Shown here one piece after another: positions 1 to 8,318 of a stretch of 18,623 bases of DNA. The notes under the pieces are model-generated. The model did not search any database. It was not told where the DNA came from and saw nothing but the letters and a program-made list of their open reading frames with translations. The translations under genes were made by a program, and so were the position numbers. The stretch lies in assembly GCA_002403905.1 (NCBI GenBank), contig DHIR01000118.1, forward strand, positions 14,361 through 32,983, given 5' to 3'. The DNA is from Mucilaginibacter sp. UBA4741 (GTDB lineage: Bacteria > Bacteroidota > Bacteroidia > Sphingobacteriales > Sphingobacteriaceae). Within the stretch, counting starts at the first letter, position 1; the number at the start of each line of letters is the position of its first letter.

Positions 1-25
1 GATTGAAGATTGAAGATTGAAGATT
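1..25. repeat. Heptamer tandem repeat (GATTGAA)3, left arm
   Basis: Three perfect copies of the 7-bp unit GATTGAA followed by GATT. The array may continue left of the window. It faces a second heptamer array of opposite orientation at 102-129, so the two could pair around the hairpin at 46-82. Similar facing arrays occur at 12779-12857 and 17907-18034. Confidence 0.8.
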
Positions 26-45
26 TTTTGGATATACAAGTTACT

Positions 46-82
46 AAAAAGGGCAATGAATTTCAACTTCATCGCCCTTTTT
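46..82. terminator. Probable bidirectional terminator downstream of dxs
   Basis: Arms 46-60 (AAAAAGGGCAATGAA) and 68-82 (TTCATCGCCCTTTTT) pair over 15 positions with one mismatch, leaving a 7-base loop. The A-run on one side and the T-run on the other give a U-tract in either direction. It lies about 50 bp past the dxs stop on the minus strand and could also end a plus-strand gene left of the window. Confidence 0.75.
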
Positions 83-101
83 TATTTACCCACGACAGGC
101 C

Positions 102-129
102 TAATCTTTAATCTTCAATAACCAATCTT
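102..129. repeat. Heptamer tandem repeat, right arm
   Basis: Four consecutive 7-mers: TAATCTT, TAATCTT, CAATAAC, CAATCTT. Read on the minus strand they are variants of the GATTGAA array at 1-25. The array sits directly against the dxs stop codon (133-135). Confidence 0.7.
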
Positions 130-132
130 TGT

Positions 133-2061
133 CTACGACGCAATCGTATGAGTACTCTGCTTTAAAGCTATGCTTTTAACATGTGTAGTAATTCCTTTGG
201 CATCATAGCCACATTCGGCCCAAAGCTCTGGTTGCTCGCCATGCTCAATTATACGATCAGGGATACCCAGGCGTACTACTTGTGCTTTGTAGTTATGATC
301 GGCCATAAATTCTAAAACAGCGCTGCCCATTCCGCCTTCTATACAGCCATCCTCAACAGTAATTATTTTGCTGTATTTTTTAAATACTTCGTGTAATAAG
401 TCTTCGTCAAGGGGTTTTACAAAACGGATGTCATAGTGTGCAGGATAATAGCCTTCGGCATTTAATTCGGCAGTAGCTTTTACAGCTTCATTACCTATAT
501 GGCCTATGGTTAATAGGGCAACTTCTTCGCCATCGCAAATTTTGCGGCCCTTGCCAACAGGTATGGCTTTAAAAGGACGCTGCCAATCAACCATAACACC
601 TTGTCCGCGTGGGTACCTTATAACAAACGGACCCATATTATCCTGCTGGGCGGTGTACATCAGGTTGCGCAACTCTTCTTCATTCATTGGTGCCGATACC
701 GTCATATTTGGTATGCAGCGCATATAAGCCAGATCGTAAGCGCCGTGGTGGGTTGGGCCATCGGCACCGGCTATGCCGGCACGGTCCAAACAAAATACCA
801 CGTTTAGTTTTTGTATGGCCACATCATGTATAACCTGGTCATACGCCCGTTGCATAAAGCTGGAGTATATATTACAAAACGGAACTAACCCTTGTGTAGC
901 CAATCCGGCCGAAAATGTAACCGCATGTTGCTCTGCAATACCCACATCAAACGCGCGGTTAGGCATGGCCTTCATCATCAGGTTAAGCGAGCAACCCGAT
1001 GGCATAGCCGGCGTAATACCCATTATTTTTGAGTTAGCCTCTGCTAGCTCAATTATGCTATGGCCAAACACATCCTGGTATTTTGGAGGCTGTGGCTTAT
1101 CGTATTTTGTTTTTTTGATCTCGCCGGTTATCTTATCAAACAAACCGGGAGCATGCCATTTGGTCTGATCCTTTTCGGCAAGGGCGTAGCCTTTACCTTT
1201 AGTAGTAATGCAATGTAAAAGCTTTGGCCCGGGTATGTCACGCAGATCGCGCAGAACCTTAACCATATTTTTTACATCGTGCCCGTCAATAGGGCCAAAG
1301 TACCTGAATTTTAGGGCCTCGAAAAAGTTACTGCGTTTAAGCAGGGTGCCCTTTATGCTTTTCTCTATTTTTTGCACCATGTTATACGCGTCAGGGCCTA
1401 TTGAAGATATTTTGGTTAGCACGGCGGCAATATCATCCCTGAAACGATTATAGGGCTTAGAGGTAGTTATAGAAGTTAAGTAATCTTTTAACGCGCCAAC
1501 ATTAGGGTCAATAGCCATATTGTTGTCGTTAAGTATCACCAGCAGGTTTGTATTTTCAATGCCGGCATGGTTCAATGCCTCAAAGGCCATACCCGCGGTT
1601 ATGCTGCCATCGCCAATAACGGCTACGTGCTGTCGGTCTGTCTCGCCTTTGTATTGCGATGCCACGGCCATACCCAGCGCTGCTGATATGGAGGTTGATG
1701 AGTGCCCAACACCAAAAGTATCGTATATGCTCTCAGTCCGTTTAGGGAAACCGCTGATGCCGCCATACAAGCGATTGGTATCAAACATCTCGCGGCGACC
1801 GGTTAATATCTTATGGCCGTAAGCCTGGTGGCCAACGTCCCATACCAATTGGTCGTAAGGGGTGTTTAAAATGTAGTGTAGGGCAACGGTAAGCTCGACC
1901 ACACCCAAACTGGCGGCAAAGTGCCCGCCATTTACCGATACTACATCAATAATATATTGACGCAGCTCCTGGCAAACCTGCTCAAGCTGGTCTTCACTAA
2001 GCTTCTTTAAATCAGATGGATAGTTTATTTTTTCTAATAAATCTCCGGCTTTTACCTGCAT
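133..2061 (-). CDS. dxs: 1-deoxy-D-xylulose-5-phosphate synthase
   Basis: The 642-residue protein has the usual full length of Dxs. This cytosolic, thiamine-diphosphate-dependent enzyme condenses pyruvate with glyceraldehyde 3-phosphate to DXP, the first step of the MEP route to isoprenoids and also a precursor for thiamine and pyridoxal phosphate. Visible motifs are [10 protein letters not shown] (45-54) with the conserved His48, [15 protein letters not shown] (150-164) with the downstream NDNNMAI (178-184) forming the ThDP/Mg site, the catalytic glutamate in GIAEQHA (Glu377), and [15 protein letters not shown] (426-440) of the transketolase pyrimidine domain, followed by the C-terminal domain. 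The ATG start at 2061 fits the family N-terminus. It is transcribed divergently from scpA. A TTACTTTG sequence about 30 bp upstream is only a weak -7 candidate. No key residue appears missing. Confidence 0.97.
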   Translation of the reverse strand: MQVKAGDLLEKINYPSDLKKLSEDQLEQVCQELRQYIIDVVSVNGGHFAASLGVVELTVALHYILNTPYDQLVWDVGHQAYGHKILTGRREMFDTNRLYGGISGFPKRTESIYDTFGVGHSSTSISAALGMAVASQYKGETDRQHVAVIGDGSITAGMAFEALNHAGIENTNLLVILNDNNMAIDPNVGALKDYLTSITTSKPYNRFRDDIAAVLTKISSIGPDAYNMVQKIEKSIKGTLLKRSNFFEALKFRYFGPIDGHDVKNMVKVLRDLRDIPGPKLLHCITTKGKGYALAEKDQTKWHAPGLFDKITGEIKKTKYDKPQPPKYQDVFGHSIIELAEANSKIMGITPAMPSGCSLNLMMKAMPNRAFDVGIAEQHAVTFSAGLATQGLVPFCNIYSSFMQRAYDQVIHDVAIQKLNVVFCLDRAGIAGADGPTHHGAYDLAYMRCIPNMTVSAPMNEEELRNLMYTAQQDNMGPFVIRYPRGQGVMVDWQRPFKAIPVGKGRKICDGEEVALLTIGHIGNEAVKATAELNAEGYYPAHYDIRFVKPLDEDLLHEVFKKYSKIITVEDGCIEGGMGSAVLEFMADHNYKAQVVRLGIPDRIIEHGEQPELWAECGYDAKGITTHVKSIALKQSTHTIAS

Positions 2062-2161
2062 TGATATTTATGTGCGACTAATAACTTACAAAGTAAGCAA
2101 GTTTAATTAATAAATTAATGACTTATTAGTACTAATATTTGTTTGATATTGCATTTTTTAA

Positions 2162-2191
2162 TTTGTTTAAAATCAATAAGGTGTATTTTTA
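2162..2191 (+). promoter_or_regulatory. Candidate Bacteroidota promoter of scpA
   Basis: TTTG at 2162-2165 and TATTTTTA at 2184-2191 (one mismatch to TAnnTTTG) are 18 bp apart, close to the -33/-7 spacing known for the Bacteroidota sigma factor. The -7 element ends only 9 bp before the ATG, which implies a very short or absent leader. Confidence 0.45.
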
Positions 2192-2200
2192 CCGGTAGAT

Positions 2201-2950
2201 ATGGAGCAAGAAAGCTTTGAAATAAAATTACCCCAGTTTGAAGGTCCGTTTGACCTGCTGCTGTTTTTTATTGAGCGCGATGAGCTGGAGATCCACGATA
2301 TCCCCATTGCCCGTATTACCGACGACTTTTTAAACTACATACACCAAATGGTAAGCTTAAATATTGAGCTGGCCAGCGAGTTTATTTTTGTGGCCGCTAC
2401 GCTGATGCGTATTAAAGCCAAAATGCTGCTGCCCCGCCATGACACCGAGAGCGGCGAAAGCGAAGTAGACACCAAGGAAGAGCTGATACGCAAGCTGATA
2501 GAATACAAAAAGTTTAAAGAGCTATGCGAAGAGATACGCCCATTTGAAGAGGAACGCCTTAAACAAGAACGCCGCGGTAATATTCAATATGACCTGGAGC
2601 AGGCCGAACGCGTAGCCACCCCCGGCGAAGGACTATCCGAAGTAAGTTTATATAAGCTGATGATGGTGTACAGCCGCCTGATGCGTAATTACAATACCCG
2701 CAGCGAAGAAGTTACCCATACCGTGACGCAATACCCATACACCATCGAAAAACAAAAACAAGCCATAGACGACCTGCTGCGCATTAACAAAATGATGGAC
2801 TTTAAAGCCATCGCCAAAGAATCAGAGAACCGGGTACACTTTGTATACAACTTCCTGGCCGTACTGGAGATGCTGCAACAAGAGCTGATTGATATACAGA
2901 TAGGCTTGGGGTATAATAACTTTTGGATATCGGCGAAGGGTGAGGGGTAG
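2201..2950 (+). CDS. scpA: Segregation and condensation protein A
   Basis: This is the kleisin subunit of the SMC-ScpAB condensin, which bridges the SMC heads and binds ScpB to organise and separate newly replicated chromosomes. The 249-residue length is normal. The N-terminus has the diagnostic FEGPFDLLLFFIERDELEI block (about 14-32) followed by IPIARITDDFLNYI. The middle is charged, and the end (about 170-245) has the form of the C-terminal winged helix that contacts SMC (DFKAIAKESENRVHFVYNFLAVLEML). scpB is not next to it in this window. The ATG at 2201 is supported by the family N-terminus and by the promoter candidate just upstream. Codons are notably richer in G/C than those of the following genes up to 5254. 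Confidence 0.95.
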   Translation: MEQESFEIKLPQFEGPFDLLLFFIERDELEIHDIPIARITDDFLNYIHQMVSLNIELASEFIFVAATLMRIKAKMLLPRHDTESGESEVDTKEELIRKLIEYKKFKELCEEIRPFEEERLKQERRGNIQYDLEQAERVATPGEGLSEVSLYKLMMVYSRLMRNYNTRSEEVTHTVTQYPYTIEKQKQAIDDLLRINKMMDFKAIAKESENRVHFVYNFLAVLEMLQQELIDIQIGLGYNNFWISAKGEG

Positions 2951-2977
2951 TGGTTGGTTGATTAGAGATTAGTTTGC
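2951..2977. repeat. Short degenerate heptamer array after scpA
   Basis: The bases TGGTTGG, TTGATTA, GAGATTA, GTTTGC follow the scpA stop directly and look like degenerate 7-mers. A similar string, TTGATTAGATTAGTTGATT, stands at 4832-4850 before tlpA. No facing arm is seen here, so membership of the same repeat type is tentative. Confidence 0.35.
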
Positions 2978-2984
2978 TATCTGA

Positions 2985-2992
2985 TACATTTG
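2985..2992 (+). promoter_or_regulatory. -7 element (TACATTTG) for the DinB-like gene
   Basis: A perfect match to TAnnTTTG, 27 bp before the ATG at 3020. No convincing TTTG lies at the -33 distance. It supports the ATG start over the in-frame upstream TTG at 2990, which falls inside this element. Confidence 0.45.
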
Positions 2993-3019
2993 CAATGCAA
3001 AAAACCTAAACCAGTAAAT

Positions 3020-3472
3020 ATGAATTTTGAATTACTTTTTTCTGAAGCATTTGACACTTTTAAAGTGTTTGAAGATTTGTCGGTTGATATTGTTAGTCAA
3101 ACTCCTCCAGGGACACCAAAAAACATTTGGCAAATACTTAATCATCTAATTAACTGGCAAGAAAGCCAGCTGTTATTACTACAAGGAAAAATGCTTGAAA
3201 AGCCTGTTACAGAAATAGAAACATGGATAAAAACTGAGGTGCCTGAACAGAATGAAATAGATAACGCGGTTTCTGTTTTTAATACTCAAATAGATCTAAT
3301 AAAAGCAATGGTATCGAAATTTTCATTAAATCAACCGGATATTGAATTTAAGGTACAAATAATACTAGAAATGGCTAACCATTTAGCCTTTCATTTAGGA
3401 GAGATCGTATTAATAAGAAGGCAGTGTAGAAACTACCCCCTGCCGGAGGAGATGGAGGATTATTTAAATTGA
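3020..3472 (+). CDS. DinB/YfiT-like four-helix metalloprotein
   Basis: The 150-residue soluble protein has the pattern of the DinB superfamily, a four-helix bundle with a metal site usually made of three histidines. Visible are IWQILNHLINWQ (about 36-47, His42) and EMANHLAFHLGEIVLIRR (about 117-134, His121 and His125), which together would supply the His triad. Family members include thiol-dependent transferases (bacillithiol or mycothiol) and many proteins of unknown role, so no substrate can be assigned. The start is set at the ATG at 3020; an in-frame TTG at 2990 would add ten residues but overlaps the -7 element. The gene is AT-rich compared with scpA and is followed after 12 bp by a perfect hairpin. 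It stands alone and could be an accessory acquisition. Confidence 0.75.
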   Translation: MNFELLFSEAFDTFKVFEDLSVDIVSQTPPGTPKNIWQILNHLINWQESQLLLLQGKMLEKPVTEIETWIKTEVPEQNEIDNAVSVFNTQIDLIKAMVSKFSLNQPDIEFKVQIILEMANHLAFHLGEIVLIRRQCRNYPLPEEMEDYLN

Positions 3473-3484
3473 TATTTAATTTCC

Positions 3485-3525
3485 TGTCCCGCTGTTCGAA
3501 GTCAGAGACTTCGAACAGCGGGACA
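3485..3525. repeat. Perfect 19-bp hairpin with 3-base loop
   Basis: Arms 3485-3503 (TGTCCCGCTGTTCGAAGTC) and 3507-3525 are perfectly complementary around the loop AGA. It begins 12 bp after the DinB-like stop. Neither side has a T-run, so it is not a typical intrinsic terminator, though the stem is strong enough to protect or end a transcript. Its GC content exceeds that of its surroundings. It may be a dispersed REP/MITE-like unit, which cannot be settled from one copy. Confidence 0.85.
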
Positions 3526-3659
3526 TTATACTCAGACTTTAATAACATAAGCTATCACTTACCTTACCCGCTTTGTGGCTTACATTGGATAAGGTTAGCT
3601 ACGGCTATTCCAGTCAGCGCATTAGGCCATACTGCACAGCAAATGGCATTCTAACAGTT

Positions 3660-4826
3660 TTACTTACTTAACAACTTATCGATTTGGGCAGTAATTTTTT
3701 GCTCTAAGTCATCATTATATCCCAGTATTACGCTATCTATTTTTCCCTCTTTATCTATGAAGTAATAAGTGGGAAACGTTGTGACATGATATGATTTCAC
3801 AACGTCAGCGGCATTAATATAACCTGTATGCTTGATCTTGTAACGTTTCTCGAAGTCGAGGACAGCCTTCTTACTATCCCTTCCAGTTAGGCTTGCTATA
3901 ATCAATTCTTTGTTTTTGTACTTTTCATAAATAGCATTCAGTGGTTTTAGCGAAAGCATGCAGCCTGAACACCCAATGAAGTAAAAATCCAACACTACTA
4001 CTTTACCCTTTAGTTGACTTAACGAAACCTTTTTTCCATTTGCATCATACAATGTCCAGTCAGGCGCAGTCGTACCCGCAGCTAGTAAAGCTAGTGACGT
4101 AGCTTGCTTTTCACGAGGCTTAAAACCTTTTGGTATAACGAAATTTGCAACAGTAATATCCGATCTATCCATCTTATAATCAAAATACTTAGTCTCATCA
4201 TAATAGTCGTTTACTGCTCCGCCATATTTATATCTTCCCTTAATGGTTACCAAACTGGGTAAGCCTGTTTGTTTATCAATGTAATAGGTTCTATTTGAAT
4301 ACAAATGCTCATTATTGTCGATAGTGTCATACACGTTTGCAATAAGATGCGAATTGATTACACCATTGATGATCGTGTCCTTAAGCATTGTTATTCTAAA
4401 TGGTCTCTTATTATAACGCTCCTTTAGAAATTTCAGCCCACCGATAAGTGATTGACTATATGGGATATAAGGTCCTTTCTCTGAGAAAAATGTACTGTCG
4501 ATAATTGATAAAATAGTTAAGCCTTCTCCATTATACAAATCTATCTTATGATACGTTTCTGTTGTATGATTGGTTTCTATACTGTAGAGATATCCAAACA
4601 GCTTGTCATTAGGCGCTTTTGAAAATAATTCCTTGTTGAGTGCAACTGTGGTGTCGGCGCTCATATCCCTTTTCTTATTTACAGATTGATAGCTAAAGTT
4701 ACTATAGCTTTCTACCTTATCAATTAGATTTTGAATCGAAGAAATTTGTGCGTCAACTGTACTGCTGTATAGAAATACTGTGAGGCAGAGAGCGGGTCTA
4801 ACAAGTTTTTTGACAGAGCAGATCAT
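3660..4826 (-). CDS. Secreted TlpA-like thioredoxin-fold protein
   Basis: The 388-residue protein starts with a Sec signal peptide (basic n-region VKKLVRP, core ALCLTVFLYSS, likely cut after VDA at about 26). Residues about 27-240 form an uncharacterised domain rich in beta strands, of the type found before thioredoxin domains in Bacteroidota. Residues about 250-388 are a TlpA/AhpC-TSA-type thioredoxin domain: APDWTLYDANGKKVSLSQLKGKVVVLDF, active-site CSGC (Cys286, Cys289) and the cis-proline loop TTFPTYYFID (Pro352). It is expected in the periplasm as a thiol-disulfide reductase or oxidoreductase; the partner is unknown. The gene is AT-rich and stands alone on its strand. A weak -7 element lies upstream. 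It sits between a 19-bp hairpin and a broken toxin gene, so this may be inserted DNA. Confidence 0.85.
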   Translation of the reverse strand: MICSVKKLVRPALCLTVFLYSSTVDAQISSIQNLIDKVESYSNFSYQSVNKKRDMSADTTVALNKELFSKAPNDKLFGYLYSIETNHTTETYHKIDLYNGEGLTILSIIDSTFFSEKGPYIPYSQSLIGGLKFLKERYNKRPFRITMLKDTIINGVINSHLIANVYDTIDNNEHLYSNRTYYIDKQTGLPSLVTIKGRYKYGGAVNDYYDETKYFDYKMDRSDITVANFVIPKGFKPREKQATSLALLAAGTTAPDWTLYDANGKKVSLSQLKGKVVVLDFYFIGCSGCMLSLKPLNAIYEKYKNKELIIASLTGRDSKKAVLDFEKRYKIKHTGYINAADVVKSYHVTTFPTYYFIDKEGKIDSVILGYNDDLEQKITAQIDKLLSK

Positions 4827-4865
4827 TGCTGTTGATTAGATTAGTTGATTTTGTAACTGTTTTAT

Positions 4866-4873
4866 CTAAACTA
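4866..4873 (-). promoter_or_regulatory. Weak -7 candidate (TAGTTTAG) for the TlpA-like gene
   Basis: On the minus strand TAGTTTAG differs from TAnnTTTG at one position and lies 39 bp before the ATG. No TTTG is seen at the -33 distance. Confidence 0.25.
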
Positions 4874-4924
4874 CAACTAATAATTAAGTCATCAGTCAGA
4901 TGTAAGCTATTTAACAAATTTTAA

Positions 4925-5023
4925 CTAATCACTTACCCTGCTCTTGCGCGAGTATGCAGCGGTGGCCTGAGAGTGGCGTACTCGTGACTGAATTGAAACA
5001 CCCATGTCTAATAGAAACTGCAT
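4925..5023 (-). pseudogene. Truncated DUF5615-type (PIN-like) toxin remnant
   Basis: Nine bases after the DUF433 stop an ATG opens a 32-codon frame. Its first residues, MQFLLDMGVS, match the characteristic opening of DUF5615 PIN-like toxins (of the form MKFLLDMGVS), which normally follow DUF433 genes and are about 110-120 residues long. From about the thirteenth codon (position 4984 downward) the reading, SRVRHSQATAAYSRKSR, no longer resembles the family and ends at TAG (4925-4927). The change coincides with the outer end of a GC-rich inverted repeat (4949-4984). I infer that the catalytic remainder was lost by a deletion or insertion; no toxin remainder was found up to the TlpA-like gene or in 3473-3659. 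The family match is from memory of its N-terminus, over about ten residues. Confidence 0.6.
4949..4984. repeat. GC-rich imperfect inverted repeat at the toxin breakpoint
   Basis: CGAGTATGC (4949-4957) and GCGTACTCG (4976-4984) pair over nine positions, with one G-T-type mismatch, around an 18-base spacer. The stretch 4936-4985 is much richer in G and C than its AT-rich surroundings. Its right end is where resemblance to the toxin family stops. Confidence 0.5.
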
Positions 5024-5032
5024 CCGAAAAAA

Positions 5033-5254
5033 TTAAACAGTGTATAATCGATCTTCGGCAAGATAAGCGGCATAGTTAAGACATTGATTTATATCTTCAT
5101 TTTCTAAATAAGGATAGTTATCAATAATTTCTGCTTTGCTCATGCCGTTGGCCAATAAATTAAGCACAATAGATACCGTAATGCGCATGCCGCGAATGCA
5201 GGCTTTGCCATTCATGATATTTGGATCAGATGTTATTCTATCTATCGTAAGCAT
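5033..5254 (-). CDS. DUF433 family antitoxin (VapB-like)
   Basis: The 73-residue protein follows the DUF433 pattern: RITSDPNIMNGKACIRGMRITVSIVLNLLANGMSKAEIIDNYPYLENEDINQCLNYA, with the conserved G-K-x-x-I-R-G-x-R-I-T-V core (residues about 16-28) and the YP-L--EDI segment. The small helical domain resembles a DNA-binding module, and in many bacteria it is paired with a downstream DUF5615 PIN-like ribonuclease toxin, which it is thought to neutralise. Here only a fragment of such a toxin follows after 9 bp, so this is probably an orphan antitoxin, possibly still acting as a repressor of its own promoter. The ATG start at 5254 matches the family and lies right behind a good promoter. Confidence 0.85.
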   Translation of the reverse strand: MLTIDRITSDPNIMNGKACIRGMRITVSIVLNLLANGMSKAEIIDNYPYLENEDINQCLNYAAYLAEDRLYTV

Positions 5255-5258
5255 ATTA

Positions 5259-5290
5259 TAAAATTACGATATTAAATTGTACTTGTCAAA
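5259..5290 (-). promoter_or_regulatory. Candidate -33/-7 promoter of the DUF433 gene
   Basis: On the minus strand TTTG (5290-5287) and TAATTTTA (5266-5259, one mismatch to TAnnTTTG) are 20 bp apart. The -7 element ends 4 bp before the start codon, suggesting a leaderless or nearly leaderless mRNA. The S9 peptidase gene diverges from here and must use a separate promoter in 5291-5378. Confidence 0.5.
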
Positions 5291-5378
5291 TCTAATCCTA
5301 CACGTAATTTATTGGTGACAACATCCATCAACTTTCTAATCCACCAAAAAAAACACCATATTTAAGGTTCAAACGCTA

Positions 5379-8174
5379 ATGATGAAAAAATTACTGATCT
5401 CCGCTATAGTTCTCTTTGCTGTTGTAAATGCATCGGCTCAAAAAATTAATAAAAAACCGTTGGACCATTCGGTTTACGATGGCTGGCAAAGCATAGCGGG
5501 CGAACGGATAAGCAATGATGGCAAATGGGTACTCTATACCATTAAACCACAAGCCGCCGATGCCGAACTGGTAATAACCGATGCAGCGCTAACCACCAAA
5601 ACCAGCGTCCCCCGTGCAGATACGGCCCGGTTTACGTCCGACTCTAAATATGCCGTATTAATGATCAAACCTTTTTACCAGGTGGTACGACAGCTACGCA
5701 TCAAAAAGAAAAAACCGGCCGAGTTCCCCAAAGATACTTTGGGCATTATCGCCCTCGGCAAAAACGGAATAGAAAAGATACCGGCCGTACGCACCTTTAA
5801 AATTGCCGAGGAAGCACCCGTACTGGCTTATTTAATTCCTGCGGATAGCAGTGCCGCTGTCACCAAAAAACCGGCTGATACGGCCAAAGCAACCGCCAGT
5901 CTGCCCGCGTCCGAGCTTACGGTAAGGCAAATGGCAACCGGCAAAACCCGCACCTTTAAATATGTTAATGATTACCAATTGAACAAGAATGGCACGTTGC
6001 TGGCATTTTCGGTAGTAGCCCCACGTGGTGCCAAAAATGTTAAAGCCGGTGTATTTATATATGATATTGAAAAGAACGAGGTTAAACCCATCAGCACCGG
6101 CCGTGGCAACTACCGTAACCTGGTGTTTGACGATGCAGGCAAGCAACTGGCCTTTACTGCCGATAAAGCGCCGGAGCGTGTAAAAATTAAACCTTACAGC
6201 CTTTACTACTACAATACTAATGCCGATAGTGCTAAGATAGCAGCTGCGCCACAGTCGGCAGGGATGCCGGCTAAATGGGCGGTAGCCGAAAGTGGCCGGA
6301 TGAGTTTCAGTAAAGATGGCAACAGCCTGTTCTTCGGCACCGCGCCAATACCTAAACCTATTGATACTACCATAGTTGATTTTGAAGTAGCCAAGCTGGA
6401 TATATGGAACTATAAAGAAGATTACCTGCAGTCGCAGCAATTGCATAACCTGCCGCGCGATCTGCGCCGAAATTACCTGGCGGTTGTGCACCCGGCTACG
6501 GATAATAAAATGATCCAGTTAGGCGATGAGGCTATCCAGAATATCAGCGTCCCCGAAAATAATAAAGGCATTTATGTGCTGGGTGTAACAGATACCGGCG
6601 CGCGCGTACAATCGCAATGGGAAGGTGGGTCGCGTGAGCAGGCCTTTTTGATCAATATCCAAACCGGCGAGCGCAAGCTCATTAATCCGCGTTTAAAGGC
6701 TCGTTACAGCATTTCGCCTGATGGTGGTTACGTAGTATGGTTTGACAGCAAAAATCAAAACTGGGAGAGCTATGCCATCGCCACCGGCAAAAAAACAAAC
6801 CTTACCTCGTTAATTAAAACCAAAATGGGCGAAGAGGATAATGATACGCCAGACGATCCATCGCCATACGGAATTGCAGGCTGGGAGCAGGGCGATAAAA
6901 GTGTATTGATCTATGATAGGTATGATATCTGGAAGATAAACCCCGCCACAGGCGCGGCTACAAACCTGACCAATAGTGCGGGCAGAACGAATAAACTGAT
7001 CTTCCGCTATAAAATTGTCGACCCTGATGAACGTGCCCTCGCATCAAACAAAATGCTTTGGCTAATCACCCAAAACGAAAAGAACAAGCAATGGGGCTAT
7101 TATAAAAAGGCGTTAAATAGCACGGCCACTCCAGAGAAGGTGATCATGGCACCGTACGCCTACAGTACCCTTCAAAAAGCTAAAAATGCTGATGAATATA
7201 TCTACACCAAAGGCAACTATGAGCATTCGCCTGATCTGTATGTATCAGCAGATCTGAAAAAAGAAACCCGCCTAAGCGCCATCAACCCGCAGCAAGCCAA
7301 CTACAACTGGGGCACCGCCGAACTGGTGCATTGGACAACGCCTCATGGCCACCCGGGTACGGGTATATTGTTTAAGCCCGAGAATTTTGATCCGAAGAAA
7401 AAGTATCCGATGATATCTTATTTCTACGAAAAAGTATCAGAAACGCTATACAATTACCAGGCCCCGGCACCTACGCCGTCTAGGCTGCCTATCTCGTTTT
7501 TTGTGAGTAATGGCTATTTGGTATTTACGCCTGACATCAGTTATGAAAGCGGACATCCAGGCAAATCAGCGGTCGAGTATGTAAACTCGGGCGTTGAGGC
7601 TTTAAAGAAAAACCCATGGGTTGATGGTAAGCACTTAGGTATACAGGGCCAAAGCTGGGGCGGTTACCAGGTGGCTTATTTAATTACGGCTACCAATATG
7701 TACGCCGCTGCCTGGGCCGGTGCGCCGGTGGTTAACATGACTTCGGCTTATGGCGGTATCCGTTGGGAGAGTGGTAATAACCGCCAGTCGCAATACGAGC
7801 ATGGGCAAAGCCGCATAGGCACCAGTCTTTGGGCACATCCTGAGCTGTATGTAGAGAACTCGCCGTTGTTCCACCTGCCTAATGTGCATACGCCGGTAGC
7901 CATAATGAGTAATGATGCCGATGGTGCCGTACCCTATTACCAGGGCATTGAAATGTTTACCGCCCTGCGCCGCCTTAACAAACCCGTTTGGCTACTGATG
8001 TATAACGGCGAGGCCCATAACCTTGTGCTGCGCCAAAACCGCAAGGATATATCCATCCGCGAGCAGCAGTTCTTTGATCACTTTTTAAAAGGCGCCCCAA
8101 TGCCCGAGTGGATGGCCAAAGGTGTGCCTGCTGTAGATAAGGGTAAGGACTGGGGATTTGAGTTGAGTAAGTAA
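5379..8174 (+). CDS. Secreted S9 family (prolyl oligopeptidase-type) serine peptidase
   Basis: The 931-residue protein begins with a Sec signal peptide ([20 protein letters not shown], cut before QKINKK). Residues about 30-640 are the variable beta-propeller-like region with repeated short motifs such as [10 protein letters not shown] and [10 protein letters not shown]. The C-terminal alpha/beta hydrolase domain (about 650-910) carries the nucleophile elbow GQSWGGY (Ser759), the acid in [12 protein letters not shown] (Asp848) and the base in NGEAHNL (His880), a complete S9 triad. It probably trims peptides in the periplasm; the closest general type is the dipeptidyl-peptidase/acylaminoacyl-peptidase group common in Bacteroidota. 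Two ATG codons stand together at 5379 and 5382; either gives the same signal peptide. It is monocistronic, followed after 22 bp by a strong terminator. Confidence 0.93.
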   Translation: MMKKLLISAIVLFAVVNASAQKINKKPLDHSVYDGWQSIAGERISNDGKWVLYTIKPQAADAELVITDAALTTKTSVPRADTARFTSDSKYAVLMIKPFYQVVRQLRIKKKKPAEFPKDTLGIIALGKNGIEKIPAVRTFKIAEEAPVLAYLIPADSSAAVTKKPADTAKATASLPASELTVRQMATGKTRTFKYVNDYQLNKNGTLLAFSVVAPRGAKNVKAGVFIYDIEKNEVKPISTGRGNYRNLVFDDAGKQLAFTADKAPERVKIKPYSLYYYNTNADSAKIAAAPQSAGMPAKWAVAESGRMSFSKDGNSLFFGTAPIPKPIDTTIVDFEVAKLDIWNYKEDYLQSQQLHNLPRDLRRNYLAVVHPATDNKMIQLGDEAIQNISVPENNKGIYVLGVTDTGARVQSQWEGGSREQAFLINIQTGERKLINPRLKARYSISPDGGYVVWFDSKNQNWESYAIATGKKTNLTSLIKTKMGEEDNDTPDDPSPYGIAGWEQGDKSVLIYDRYDIWKINPATGAATNLTNSAGRTNKLIFRYKIVDPDERALASNKMLWLITQNEKNKQWGYYKKALNSTATPEKVIMAPYAYSTLQKAKNADEYIYTKGNYEHSPDLYVSADLKKETRLSAINPQQANYNWGTAELVHWTTPHGHPGTGILFKPENFDPKKKYPMISYFYEKVSETLYNYQAPAPTPSRLPISFFVSNGYLVFTPDISYESGHPGKSAVEYVNSGVEALKKNPWVDGKHLGIQGQSWGGYQVAYLITATNMYAAAWAGAPVVNMTSAYGGIRWESGNNRQSQYEHGQSRIGTSLWAHPELYVENSPLFHLPNVHTPVAIMSNDADGAVPYYQGIEMFTALRRLNKPVWLLMYNGEAHNLVLRQNRKDISIREQQFFDHFLKGAPMPEWMAKGVPAVDKGKDWGFELSK

Positions 8175-8196
8175 TTAACAGACATAATTTGGATAG

Positions 8197-8230
8197 AAAG
8201 CACGATGTTTTATAACCTCGTGCTTTTTTA
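8197..8230 (+). terminator. Intrinsic terminator of the S9 peptidase gene
   Basis: Perfect stem AAAGCACGA (8197-8205) / TCGTGCTTT (8218-8226) with a 12-base loop, running into a T-tract (8224-8229). It starts 22 bp after the stop codon. Confidence 0.9.
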
Positions 8231-8318
8231 TTTTACATCACAATTGTTAACAACTCCAAATTACTCACATAACCAATTAATTAGGTAATCTATTAATTAA
8301 GTATACTATAATCTTTAT

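Noticed and set aside
1..129. CRISPR-like array at the left edge
   Set aside because: The repeated unit is 7 bp, tandem and without spacers; there are no cas genes.
2990..3019. Upstream TTG start adding ten residues to the DinB-like protein
   Set aside because: The TTG lies inside the TACATTTG -7 element and the added residues (QCKKPKPVN) do not resemble family N-termini; the ATG at 3020 is preferred.
3469..3654. 61-codon plus-strand open frame after the DinB-like gene
   Set aside because: It reads through both arms of the 19-bp hairpin and has no start-site support or recognisable domain; it overlaps the DinB-like stop. It is better explained as chance across a repeat.
2951..5378. Complete new defence island
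   Set aside because: Apart from the DUF433 antitoxin and toxin remnant there is no nuclease, NTPase, reverse transcriptase or other typical effector; the TlpA-like and DinB-like genes do not form a recognisable system with it.
5832..6491. 219-codon minus-strand open frame opposite the S9 peptidase gene
   Set aside because: It lies wholly antisense to a well-supported enzyme gene, has no family resemblance, and reflects the GC-biased codons of the true strand.
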